DNA of 64,000 nucleotides from NCBI GenBank assembly GCA_009693505.1, contig SHXD01000007.1:1-64000 (forward strand). The letters run 5' to 3'. How positions within the stretch are numbered: position 1 is the stretch's first letter; each line of letters starts with the position of its first letter. The notes beneath the pieces are model-generated. The model was not told the DNA's origin. It saw only the letters and a list, made by a program, of their open reading frames with translations, and did no database searches. The DNA is from Limnohabitans sp. GTDB lineage: Bacteria > Pseudomonadota > Gammaproteobacteria > Burkholderiales > Burkholderiaceae_C. Shown here piece after piece: positions 40,765 through 49,920 of the stretch. The translations under genes and the position numbers were made by a program.

Positions 40765-41991
40765 TCAAGCTGGCGCTTCACCATGTAGCCTCAGTTTGCT
40801 CGCCAACACAAAGCTTAAAAAGCTGGCGCCCCCTCCCAGCAAAGCCGCTATCCAATAATGGGTCAAATGCCCATTGCCATCGCGACCCAAAATTTGCCCA
40901 CCCACCAGTGCCGCCAAGCCCATGGCAAGTGACTGGACTGCTGAATTCAAGGTCATGAAACTGCCGCGCCTGCGAGGATCGGCGGCGGCGCCAATCAAGG
41001 CCATGCCAGGAATCATGCGGCCGCTCATCACCACAAACAACACGGACGAAACCAGCAACACGCCCACCATGGGCAAGCCTGCAGACAAGGTCATGGCCAG
41101 CAAGGGCATGGGCATCAGAAGGGCCAAGCGGCGAAACGCATAGGCTTTGCCCGCGCGATCTGACCAATGCCCAATCAAGCGCGCAGAAATCAAGGTGCAA
41201 ATTCCGCCCGTCAAATAAACATAAGGAATTTGCTCTGGCTTAAAACCCGCATTGCCTTGCAAATAAAGCGCGATGTAGGGAATCACCGCAAAACCCGCAA
41301 ACACCATGCTCGCTGACATGGCATAGGCTCTCAGGTGATTGGGGTCGACCAACACCAAGCGCAGGTTGGCCAACATGTTCGGTGCTGAGTCGCCAACGGG
41401 GTGCGCCGCCAGATGGCCCTCCAAACTTGGCAGCGTTTTGGCAGCACCCAGAGCACACACGCTGACCATCAGCGCAATGGCCAAAAATGGCGCATGCCAA
41501 TTGAAATGCGATGCTAAGAAAAGAGCCAAGGGCACACCCGCTACCGTGGCCACGGAGAAGGATGTCATGACCACGCCCATCGCCCGGCCCCGGCGCTCAA
41601 ACGGAATGACTTCTGCCACGATGGTTTGAGACAAAGCCATCAAGACCCCACCAAAAAATCCCGATGCTACTCGCGCCACCATAAGCCACGCAAAGGTGGG
41701 GGCGATGCTACAAGCCAATGCTGCCGCCCCAAACAAGGGGTACAGGGTGAGCATCATTCGCTTGCGGCCAAAGCGGTCAATGTAGGTGGCAGCCAAAAGA
41801 CCTGACAAGCCCGCCGAAAAGGTGTAGGCCGACACCAAGAACCCAAACTCACTCGCAGAAATGCCAAACAGCTCTGTCAATTGAGGCCCCAAAGGCATCA
41901 TGATCATGAAGTCAAGGACGCTGGTGAATTGGATGCTGGCGAGTGTCAATAAAAGCCAGCGTTCGCGCTTTGGCGTCAAATGTGAGGTCAT
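40765..41991 (-). CDS. MFS transporter
   Basis: 12-TM pattern; MIMMPLGPQLTELFGISASEFGFLVSAYTFSAGLSGLLAATYIDRFGRKRMML. Confidence 0.92.
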   Translation of the reverse strand: MTSHLTPKRERWLLLTLASIQFTSVLDFMIMMPLGPQLTELFGISASEFGFLVSAYTFSAGLSGLLAATYIDRFGRKRMMLTLYPLFGAAALACSIAPTFAWLMVARVASGFFGGVLMALSQTIVAEVIPFERRGRAMGVVMTSFSVATVAGVPLALFLASHFNWHAPFLAIALMVSVCALGAAKTLPSLEGHLAAHPVGDSAPNMLANLRLVLVDPNHLRAYAMSASMVFAGFAVIPYIALYLQGNAGFKPEQIPYVYLTGGICTLISARLIGHWSDRAGKAYAFRRLALLMPMPLLAMTLSAGLPMVGVLLVSSVLFVVMSGRMIPGMALIGAAADPRRRGSFMTLNSAVQSLAMGLAALVGGQILGRDGNGHLTHYWIAALLGGGASFLSFVLASKLRLHGEAPA

Positions 41992-42029
41992 GGGTGGTTT
42001 TCCTGAAGCTCTGACTCTATCATTCGCAC

Positions 42030-43289
42030 ATGCACCTTGATGACCTCACTCAAACTGACACCCTGGGTGGCCGCTTGAGCCTGCCGCCACATCACATCAC
42101 GCGTGGTTTGGTGCTCATGGGAGGTGGCGCCAGAACGGCCTACCAAGCCGGCGTTTTGAAGGCCTTGGCTGAGTTGATCAAGCCGCCGGGTGGCAAGGCC
42201 ACCGCCTTTCCCTTCCAAGTCTTGGTGGGTACTTCGGCAGGCGCTCTGAACGCCACCTATTTGGCCAGTCGGGCCATTGACGGCTTAGCAGCATTGAGCG
42301 GACTGGGCGAGTTTTGGCAGGGTCTGCATTCTCGTTGGGTCTACCACCTGCCCGAAACACCCATGGCTCAGTTCAGCCGCTGGGCAACGGCATTGGGCGT
42401 CACCCTGTCGGCCCGCAAACAAGGCGCCGCGCTTGACAGCATGCCACTGGTGGACACCTTGCACCGACGAATTGCCCTGAACAACATCGATCTGGCATTG
42501 ACACGGGGAGACCTGAAAGCCTTGGCCGTCACGGCCTCCAGTTACACCACGGGGGTGCACTGGACTTTTTGTCAAACTCACCAACTGCAAAGTGCTCAGG
42601 CATGGAATAGGCCCGGGCGCCGCGCCGAATTGCAAGACATCACCATAGAGCATCTGATGGCCTCGAGTGCCATTCCTTTTTTATTTCCAGCCACACCGCT
42701 TTGGGTCGACGGCAACATGGAATACTTCGGCGATGGCTCAATGCGGCAAAGCTCACCGCTTTCTCCTGCCGTGCACTTGGGCGCCAACAAAATTTTGGCC
42801 ATTAGCGTTGGGCAACATCAACGAAGTTCCATGGACCTATCGGGTTCTAGCTTTCAGGCCAGCCCAGCCAGCAAACAGAGGCCCAGTCTTGGCAACATTG
42901 CAGGACATGCGATGGCCAGTGTGTTCAACGACACCTTGATGGCCGATGTTGAACAAGTCCAACGCGTGAATCAAAGCATTCAACAGCTAAAAAATCACCT
43001 TTCTGAGCACCACGGTCTGGCCCTGGCTCAGTCCCTGCCATTTCGAGAGGTGGAAGTTTTGGCCATGCAGCCCAGTGAGTCACTTGACGCCTTGGCCCAA
43101 GCGCATGTCCATGAACTGCCGCGGCCAGTGCACCGTGTCTTAGAGGGGCTCGGTGCATTGAATGGCTCGGGCGCCGGGCTTGCGAGTTATCTTTTATTCG
43201 AACCCGGATTTTTACGCGCACTCATGGCTCTGGGTGCTCAAGACGTGACATTGCGCAAAGAAGAACTCTTGGATTTTTTCAGCGATTAA
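42030..43289 (+). CDS. Patatin-like phospholipase family protein
   Basis: LVLMGGGARTAYQAGVLKAL; GTSAGALNA; DGSMRQSSPLSPAV. Confidence 0.92.
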   Translation: MHLDDLTQTDTLGGRLSLPPHHITRGLVLMGGGARTAYQAGVLKALAELIKPPGGKATAFPFQVLVGTSAGALNATYLASRAIDGLAALSGLGEFWQGLHSRWVYHLPETPMAQFSRWATALGVTLSARKQGAALDSMPLVDTLHRRIALNNIDLALTRGDLKALAVTASSYTTGVHWTFCQTHQLQSAQAWNRPGRRAELQDITIEHLMASSAIPFLFPATPLWVDGNMEYFGDGSMRQSSPLSPAVHLGANKILAISVGQHQRSSMDLSGSSFQASPASKQRPSLGNIAGHAMASVFNDTLMADVEQVQRVNQSIQQLKNHLSEHHGLALAQSLPFREVEVLAMQPSESLDALAQAHVHELPRPVHRVLEGLGALNGSGAGLASYLLFEPGFLRALMALGAQDVTLRKEELLDFFSD

Positions 43290-43304
43290 GTGCCATAATC
43301 CGAC

Positions 43305-43486
43305 CCATCATTATTTTGGAGTTTGCTCCGTGGAAAGCCACCCTAGTTGGTAGCTTTCGAATGAGATGGTTCCAGTGCTGCGCACCTAGATGCAGCTTAG
43401 CCAGTCGTTCGAAAGCTGCTTTGCCCTCATTGCCGCCTTATCGAACACTTGGCCCCCCAGTTTTTGGGGGCTGAAGGAGATCTGCC
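43305..43486 (+). promoter_or_regulatory. Structured corA 5' leader with candidate leader-peptide ORF and competing helices
   Basis: Possible SD GGAG (43318-43321), GTG GAA AGC CAC CCT AGT TGG TAG (43330-43353); arms GAAAGC 43333-43338, GCTTTCGAA 43353-43361, TTCGAAAGC 43408-43416; hairpin CCCCCAgttttTGGGGG 43454-43470 beside AAGGAGA. Confidence 0.6.
43330..43353 (+). CDS. Candidate leader peptide, M(V)ESHPSW
   Basis: SD-like GGAG 8 nt upstream of GTG; seven codons, then TAG placed against the first nucleotide of a helix arm. Confidence 0.45.
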   Translation: MESHPSW

Positions 43487-44473
43487 ATGCTCAACATTTT
43501 TACGCTAGCCAACGGCCGCTTGGTCCAGGAAGAGATTGAATCTCTGGAAGAGTTGTCCAAGTTCCAGCCTATTTGGGTCGACCTTGAGTCGCCCACTGTG
43601 GAAGAAAAACGTTGGATCAAACAATACTACGGCCTGTCCATTCCAGAAGATGCGATGGACGAGGACATTGAAGAATCTGCGCGCTTCTACGAAGAAGACA
43701 ACGGCGAGTTGCACATTCGCTCTGACTTTTTAATTGCCGACGAAGACGAGCCCCGCACAGTTCGCTGCGCCTTCATTCTGAATCTGCAAAACGCCGACCT
43801 GCGCAGCATCGGCGTACTGTTTTCCATCCACGACGAAGACGTGCCTGTGTTTCGCTTGCTGCGTTTGCGTGCGCGCCGTGCGCCAGGCCTGCTGGAAGAT
43901 GCCAAAGCCGTGTTGCTTAAGCTGTTTGATGCCGACGCGGAATATTCAGCTGACACACTGGAGAACATTTACGACAAACTTGAAATTGCGGGCAAGTTAG
44001 TCTTGTCTGGCGACGTGACCGATGCCATGGCCGGTGAAGTGCTGGGCGCCATTGCACGCCAAGAAGATTTGAACAGCCGCATTCGCCGCAACGTGATGGA
44101 CACACGCCGCGCGGTGAGTTTCATGATGCGAAGCAAGATGCTCAATGCCGAGCAGTTTGAAGAAGCACGTCAAATTTTGCGCGACATTGATTCACTCGAG
44201 TCGCACACTGAATTTTTGTTTGAAAAGATCAACTTCTTGATGGACGCCACTGTGGGTTTCATCAACATCAACCAGAACAAGATCATCAAAATCTTTTCAG
44301 TGGCCAGTGTGGCCTTGCTGCCGCCCACGCTCATTGCCAGTTTGTACGGCATGAACTTTCAGTACATGCCCGAGCTGTCGCAAACCTGGGGCTATCCGTA
44401 TGCGCTGTGCCTCATGGTGGCCAGTGCCGTGGTGCCCATGTGGTACTTCCGCAGACGCGGCTGGCTTAAGTAG
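43487..44473 (+). CDS. corA: Magnesium/cobalt transporter CorA
   Basis: Two C-terminal TM segments with YGMNFQYMPEL (GMN motif). Confidence 0.95.
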   Translation: MLNIFTLANGRLVQEEIESLEELSKFQPIWVDLESPTVEEKRWIKQYYGLSIPEDAMDEDIEESARFYEEDNGELHIRSDFLIADEDEPRTVRCAFILNLQNADLRSIGVLFSIHDEDVPVFRLLRLRARRAPGLLEDAKAVLLKLFDADAEYSADTLENIYDKLEIAGKLVLSGDVTDAMAGEVLGAIARQEDLNSRIRRNVMDTRRAVSFMMRSKMLNAEQFEEARQILRDIDSLESHTEFLFEKINFLMDATVGFININQNKIIKIFSVASVALLPPTLIASLYGMNFQYMPELSQTWGYPYALCLMVASAVVPMWYFRRRGWLK

Positions 44474-45188
44474 GCAAGCGCTTTAAAAATTCAGAAACGA
44501 TGGCCACGCTGTAATGGCTGGCCACCTCTTTCACGAATTTTGGAAAATCGATGTGGGCCTCATCGTCTGCTCTGTCGGACAAGGTTCGCACCACGCACAA
44601 AGGTACGCCGTAATCGCGGCAAACTTGAGCCAATGCCGCACCTTCCATTTCAACGGCCAAGGCCTCTGGCAGGGCACTTTGCAAGCGCAAACTTTCAGAA
44701 GCGCTGGCCACAAATTGATCGCCACTGATGATCAATCCAGCATGCACTTGAACTTGCGGCAAGGTATGCCGTGCGCTATCTAAAAGGATGCGTGTGAGGT
44801 GTTCGTCTGTTTTGAATTTGGCGCATCCAGACAAGGGCACGACATACTGAGGGAACAAAGGCTCTGCATTCATGTCGTGCTGCAACAACTCACTGGCCAC
44901 CACCACATCGCCAACGCTGACATGCGGCGCTAAGCCACCCGCTACACCCGTGAACAACATGCGTTTGACTTGGAATTTTTCTAGCAAAACTGTTGCGGTG
45001 AGGGCTGCCGCCACTTTGCCAATGCCCGACAAAACAGCGACCACTTCATGGCCCTGAAAATGACCAACCCAGAATTGTCGACCCGCTACGTTTTCGCAAT
45101 GCGCCTCAGGCATACAGGCCAGTACTGCCGACAACTCTTCTTGCATCGCACCAATCAGCGCAATACGCAATGGCTCACTGGGGGGCAT
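44466..45188 (-). CDS. mtnN: 5'-methylthioadenosine/S-adenosylhomocysteine nucleosidase
   Basis: IALIGAMQEELSAVL; FTGVAGGLAPHVSVGDVVVASELLQHDMN; VEMEGAALAQVC. Confidence 0.93.
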   Translation of the reverse strand: MPPSEPLRIALIGAMQEELSAVLACMPEAHCENVAGRQFWVGHFQGHEVVAVLSGIGKVAAALTATVLLEKFQVKRMLFTGVAGGLAPHVSVGDVVVASELLQHDMNAEPLFPQYVVPLSGCAKFKTDEHLTRILLDSARHTLPQVQVHAGLIISGDQFVASASESLRLQSALPEALAVEMEGAALAQVCRDYGVPLCVVRTLSDRADDEAHIDFPKFVKEVASHYSVAIVSEFLKRLPT

Positions 45189-46860
45189 CGCGCAGTTCAC
45201 GTCGAAGGATTTTGCCCACTGCAGTTTTGGGCAACTCTTTTTTGAACTCAATGACCTTGGGCTGCTTGTAACCTGTTATGTTGGCTTTGCAATATTCACG
45301 CACCGCCATCTCCGTGAGGGCTGAGTCTTTTTTCACGATCACCAATTTAACAGCTTCGCCTGTTTTTTCATCGGGCACACCTACCGCGGCGCACTCCAAA
45401 ACACCTGGACACAAAGACACTGTTTCTTCCACATCGTTGGGGTAGACATTGAAACCACTCACCAAGATCATGTCTTTCTTGCGATCGATGATTTTAAAAA
45501 ATCCATGTCCGTCTCGAATGCCAATGTCACCCGACTTGAAATAGCCATCAGGGGTCATGCTGCGCGCAGTTTCATCGGGACGCTGCCAATAACCCGCCAT
45601 CACTTGGGGGCCTTTGATGGCAATTTCTCCGGGTTGGCCCAACTCGGTTACTTCATGGCCTTCATCATCCAAGAGTTTCATGTACGTGCTGGGCAAGGGG
45701 ACGCCAATGTTGCCTGTGAACTGTGTGCTGGTGGTGGGGTTGCAACTGGCAGAAGGACTGGTTTCAGACAAGCCATAGCCTTCGCAAATGGGGCAACCGG
45801 TTTTTTGTAACCACAATGCCGCCACCGCGCTGGTAACCGCCATGCCACCGCCCACCGACACCTTGAGATTTTTCCAATTGACTGTGTCAAAGTCTGGGTG
45901 ATTGGCCAAGCCATTGAACAAGGTATTGACCGCCGGAAAACTGTGAAATGTTTGTGTCGACAGCGCTTTCAACACCGCGGGTAAATCGCGTGGGTTGGGG
46001 ATCAAAATATTTTTGCCACCCGTGCGCATGCCCAGCATCATGTTGACCGTAAAAGCAAAGATGTGATATAGCGGCAAAGCACACACCGAAGTGGGCTGCT
46101 CGTTGGCGGGCACCCGCTTCATGACAGGCTCGTTCCAAGCTTCTGATTGCAACAAGTTGGCAATGACGTTGCGGTGCAAGAGCATGGCCCCTTTGGACAC
46201 ACCCGTGGTACCACCGGTGTACTGAAGGACGGCAATGTCGTCGCTTGTGACCACTGGTTTGACAAACGTGGCACGCTCTCCGCGACTCAAGGCTTGATTG
46301 AATTTGACAGCGCCTGGTAAGTCAAAGTCTGGCACCAGGTTTTTCACATTTCGAACCACAAAGTTCACCAAAGCCCCTTTGGGCACGCTGAGCATGTCGC
46401 CCATGGCACACAGCACCACGTGCTTGATTTGAGTTTCTGCGATGCACTTTTGCAGCGTGATTGCAAAGTTTTCAATGATCACAATGGCCTTGGCACCAGA
46501 GTCTTTGAGTTGGTGCTCAAGTTCGCGCGGGGTGTACAAGGGGTTTACATTGACCACCACCAAGCCCGCACGCAAAATGGCCGCTACCGCGACGGGGTAC
46601 TGCGGCACGTTGGGCATCATGATGGCAACACGATCGCCTTTGTCCAATCCTAGAGATTGAAAGTAAGCTGCAAGTGCTTGGCTTTTGACATCGGTTTCTT
46701 GGTAAGAAATGTCTTGGCCCATGAAGCTGTAAGCCGTTCGGTTGGCGTATTTGACAAAGCTGTCTGCCATCAAGCCAAGCAAAGACTCATACTGAGAAGC
46801 GTTTATGTCAGCCGGTACGCCCTCAGGGTAACTGTCTAACCAAACGCGTTCTTCAGTCAT
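45175..46860 (-). CDS. fadD: Long-chain-fatty-acid-CoA ligase
   Basis: LQYTGGTTGVSKGAMLLHRN; CEGYGLSETSP; GYFKSGDIGIRDGHGFFKIIDRKKDMILVSGFNVYPNDVE. Confidence 0.94.
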   Translation of the reverse strand: MTEERVWLDSYPEGVPADINASQYESLLGLMADSFVKYANRTAYSFMGQDISYQETDVKSQALAAYFQSLGLDKGDRVAIMMPNVPQYPVAVAAILRAGLVVVNVNPLYTPRELEHQLKDSGAKAIVIIENFAITLQKCIAETQIKHVVLCAMGDMLSVPKGALVNFVVRNVKNLVPDFDLPGAVKFNQALSRGERATFVKPVVTSDDIAVLQYTGGTTGVSKGAMLLHRNVIANLLQSEAWNEPVMKRVPANEQPTSVCALPLYHIFAFTVNMMLGMRTGGKNILIPNPRDLPAVLKALSTQTFHSFPAVNTLFNGLANHPDFDTVNWKNLKVSVGGGMAVTSAVAALWLQKTGCPICEGYGLSETSPSASCNPTTSTQFTGNIGVPLPSTYMKLLDDEGHEVTELGQPGEIAIKGPQVMAGYWQRPDETARSMTPDGYFKSGDIGIRDGHGFFKIIDRKKDMILVSGFNVYPNDVEETVSLCPGVLECAAVGVPDEKTGEAVKLVIVKKDSALTEMAVREYCKANITGYKQPKVIEFKKELPKTAVGKILRRELRDAPQ

Positions 46861-48299
46861 TACTCGATCGCTTTCACCATGTCTTCCACCACTTTCTTGG
46901 CGTCACCAAACACCATCATGGTTTTGTCCATGTAGAACAGTTCATTGTCTAAGCCCGCGTAACCTGCGGCCATAGAGCGTTTGTTGACGATGATGGTTTT
47001 GGCTTTGTAGGCCTCCAAAATGGGCATGCCATAAATGGCGCTGCCCTTAATGTGCGCTGCGGGGTTGACCACATCGTTGGCACCCAAAATGATGGCCACA
47101 TCGGCTTGGCCAAATTCGCCATTGATGTCTTCCATTTCGAACACTTGGTCGTAAGGCACTTCGGCCTCGGCCAACAGCACATTCATGTGACCTGGCATGC
47201 GGCCCGCCACAGGGTGAATGGCGTACTTCACCGTAATGCCTTTTTCTGTGAGCTTGGCGGCCAACTCTTTCACCGCGTGCTGCGCTCGCGCCACGGCCAA
47301 ACCATAACCGGGCACGATGACCACGGTTTCGGCATTGCCCAACACGAAGGCTGCGTCGTCGGCGCTGCCGGTTTTCACGGGACGTTGTTCTTGCGCACCC
47401 GCAACGGCTGTTGCAGCTTCTCCGCCAAAGCCACCCAAGATGACGTTGAAGAAGGAGCGGTTCATGGCCTTGCACATGATGTAGGACAGGATGGCACCCG
47501 AAGAGCCCACCAAAGATCCCGCAATGATCAGCATGCTGTTGTTCAAGCTGAAGCCGATGCCCGCAGCAGCCCAACCTGAATAGCTGTTGAGCATGGACAC
47601 CACCACCGGCATGTCAGCGCCGCCAATGGGGATGATGATGAGCACGCCCATGACAAAGGCCAGCGCCAGCATGGCAAAGAAAGCCGTCCAGCTTTCTGTG
47701 AACATGAACACCAAGCCCAAGCCCACCGTGGCCAAGCCCAAAATCAAATTCAATTTGTGCTGACCTACAAACTGCACAGGCGCACCTTGAAACAAACGGA
47801 ATTTGTACTTGCCAGACAACTTGCCAAATGCAATGACAGAGCCACTGAAGGTGACGGCGCCAATGGCGGCACCTAAAAACAACTCCAGCAAGTTACCTTT
47901 GGGAATGGGGGGCACGGTGCCGTCAGCCGCTTTGGTGACGATGCTGAAGGCATAAGGCTCAACCACCGCCGCAACGGCAATGAAGACCGCAGCCAAGCCA
48001 ATCATGCTGTGCATGAAGGCCACGAGTTCTGGCATTTTGGTCATTTCAACTTTTTGGGCCATGTAGGCACCCAAGCCGCCACCGACCACCAAACCACCCA
48101 AGACATAGGTCATGCCCAATGCCTGGCCACCCGACAACTCCACAATCAAGGCCGCCGTGGTCAATGCGGCAATGAGCATGCCGGTCATGCCAAACACATT
48201 GCCACGTATGGAAGTGGTGGGATGCGACAAGCCTTTCAGGGCTTGAATGAAACAAATACTGGCAATCAAATACAAGAAGGTGACAAGGTTCATGCTCAT
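46860..48299 (-). CDS. pntB: NAD(P) transhydrogenase subunit beta
   Basis: VVIVPGYGLAVARAQHAVKELAAKL; FAIHPVAGRMPGHMNVLLAEAEVPYDQV-like domain III. Confidence 0.97.
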   Translation of the reverse strand: MSMNLVTFLYLIASICFIQALKGLSHPTTSIRGNVFGMTGMLIAALTTAALIVELSGGQALGMTYVLGGLVVGGGLGAYMAQKVEMTKMPELVAFMHSMIGLAAVFIAVAAVVEPYAFSIVTKAADGTVPPIPKGNLLELFLGAAIGAVTFSGSVIAFGKLSGKYKFRLFQGAPVQFVGQHKLNLILGLATVGLGLVFMFTESWTAFFAMLALAFVMGVLIIIPIGGADMPVVVSMLNSYSGWAAAGIGFSLNNSMLIIAGSLVGSSGAILSYIMCKAMNRSFFNVILGGFGGEAATAVAGAQEQRPVKTGSADDAAFVLGNAETVVIVPGYGLAVARAQHAVKELAAKLTEKGITVKYAIHPVAGRMPGHMNVLLAEAEVPYDQVFEMEDINGEFGQADVAIILGANDVVNPAAHIKGSAIYGMPILEAYKAKTIIVNKRSMAAGYAGLDNELFYMDKTMMVFGDAKKVVEDMVKAIE

Positions 48300-48619
48300 G
48301 CTTTGTCTCCCTCGGTGCTGATCACTTTTTTCTCTTTCTTTCTGAACATCTCGAGCATGCGCCGAGTGACCAAGAAGCCACCAAACACATTGACTGCGGC
48401 CAAAGCCACCGCCAGCACGCCCATGGTTTTGCCCAAAGTGGTTTCAGTCAAAGCGGCCGCCAACATGGCGCCCACAATGACGATGGCTGAAATGGCATTG
48501 GTCACCGCCATGAGGGGCGTGTGAAGCGCGGGGGTAACGGTCCAGACCACGTGGTAACCCACGTAGATGGCGAGTACAAAAATAATCAAATTGAGAAGGG
48601 TGGGGGACACTGCTTCCAT
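48296..48619 (-). CDS. pntAb: NAD(P) transhydrogenase subunit alpha, membrane part
   Basis: YVGYHVVWTVTPALHTPLMAVTNAISAIVIVGA; between pntAa and pntB. Confidence 0.95.
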   Translation of the reverse strand: MEAVSPTLLNLIIFVLAIYVGYHVVWTVTPALHTPLMAVTNAISAIVIVGAMLAAALTETTLGKTMGVLAVALAAVNVFGGFLVTRRMLEMFRKKEKKVISTEGDKA

Positions 48620-48662
48620 GGAGATCTCCGGTTTTTTTAAAATAAGGTTGGAAGGGTTGGGC

Positions 48663-49793
48663 TTATTTGCGCTTGACGTCGCCGCCTTGCGTCATTAAAC
48701 AAGCCGCCACGATGTCGTCTTCCATGTCCACTTTGAATTCACCTTCTTTGGTGATCACGAGTTTCAAAAAGTCGAGCACATTGCGGGCATACAGAGAAGA
48801 CGCGTCAGCCGCTACCAAAGCAGGCAAATTGGTCTCGCCCACCAAAGTCACGCCGTGTTTGACCACTGTTTTGCCCGCTTCAGTGAGCAAACAATTGCCG
48901 CCCACGCCATCGGCCGCTTTGCCCGCGGCAATGTCCACAATGACCGAGCCTGGCTTCATGCTTTTGACCATGTCTTCTGTGACAAGCACAGGTGCCGCAC
49001 GTCCGGGAATGAGCGCTGTAGAAATAACCACATCGGCCATGGCCACACGTTTGGCCACTTCCACTTTTTGGCGCTCTAGCCAGCTGGCCGGCATGGGCCT
49101 GGCGTAGCCGCCCACACCTTCAGCGGCTTCTTTTTCTTCAGCCGTTTCGTAAGGTACATCGATGAATTTGCCGCCCAAAGATTCGACCTGCTCTTTCACA
49201 CTGGGTCTGACATCGGAGGCTTCAATGACGGCGCCTAAACGTTTGGCGGTGGCAATGGCTTGCAAGCCCGCAACGCCCACACCCAAAATGACCACACGGG
49301 CGGCTTTGACGGTACCCGCCGCAGTCATGAGCATGGGGAAAAAACGTTGGTATTTGTCAGAGGCCACCATGACGGCTTTGTAGCCTGCAATGTTGGCTTG
49401 AGATGACAAAACGTCCATGCTTTGAGCACGCGTGGTACGAGGTGCAGCCTCAAGTGCAAAACTGGTGAGGCCAGCGCCCGCCAATTGGACCAAGCCTTCA
49501 GCGTCAAACGGATTGAGCATGCCCACCAAGGCTGCGCCTGACTTCATGTGTTTGAGCTCGGCAGCACTTGGGGCGCTGACTTTGAGGACCAGCTCACAAG
49601 AGAGTGCGCCTGCAGCATCGGTGATTTCCACACCAACCGCTTCATAGGCTGCGTCAGTGACACTGGCAGCAAGGCCAGCACCCGACTGAACGTGCAAGGT
49701 GTGGCCTTGGGCTTTTAATTTTTTGGCCGTCTCGGGCGTCATGGCGACGCGTGTCTCGCCAGCTCGTGTTTCGGCAGGTACGCCAATGCGCAT
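48663..49793 (-). CDS. pntAa: NAD(P) transhydrogenase subunit alpha, soluble part
   Basis: MRIGVPAETRAGETRVAMTPETAKKL; VVILGVGVAGLQAIATAKRLGAVIEASDVRP. Confidence 0.96.
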   Translation of the reverse strand: MRIGVPAETRAGETRVAMTPETAKKLKAQGHTLHVQSGAGLAASVTDAAYEAVGVEITDAAGALSCELVLKVSAPSAAELKHMKSGAALVGMLNPFDAEGLVQLAGAGLTSFALEAAPRTTRAQSMDVLSSQANIAGYKAVMVASDKYQRFFPMLMTAAGTVKAARVVILGVGVAGLQAIATAKRLGAVIEASDVRPSVKEQVESLGGKFIDVPYETAEEKEAAEGVGGYARPMPASWLERQKVEVAKRVAMADVVISTALIPGRAAPVLVTEDMVKSMKPGSVIVDIAAGKAADGVGGNCLLTEAGKTVVKHGVTLVGETNLPALVAADASSLYARNVLDFLKLVITKEGEFKVDMEDDIVAACLMTQGGDVKRK

Positions 49794-49920
49794 AAATGTC
49801 TCCTGAAAACTTACAACCCGCTATTGTCCTCGATAAATGACTTGAGCGAGTCACAACCAAGGCCGGTAAAACCTGATCTTGCAACCTGAAAAATTCGGCT
49901 ACAGGCTTGAGCCCTGGGCA

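Noticed and set aside
43305-43486. Considered calling the corA leader an M-box (ykoK) or yybP-ykoY riboswitch
   Set aside because: I could not find the conserved cores of either class by eye, so it is left as an unassigned structured leader pending a covariance-model search.
47047-47579. Paired 175-aa ORFs on both strands inside pntB
   Set aside because: Both lie in alternative frames of pntB, whose own frame has clear domain motifs.
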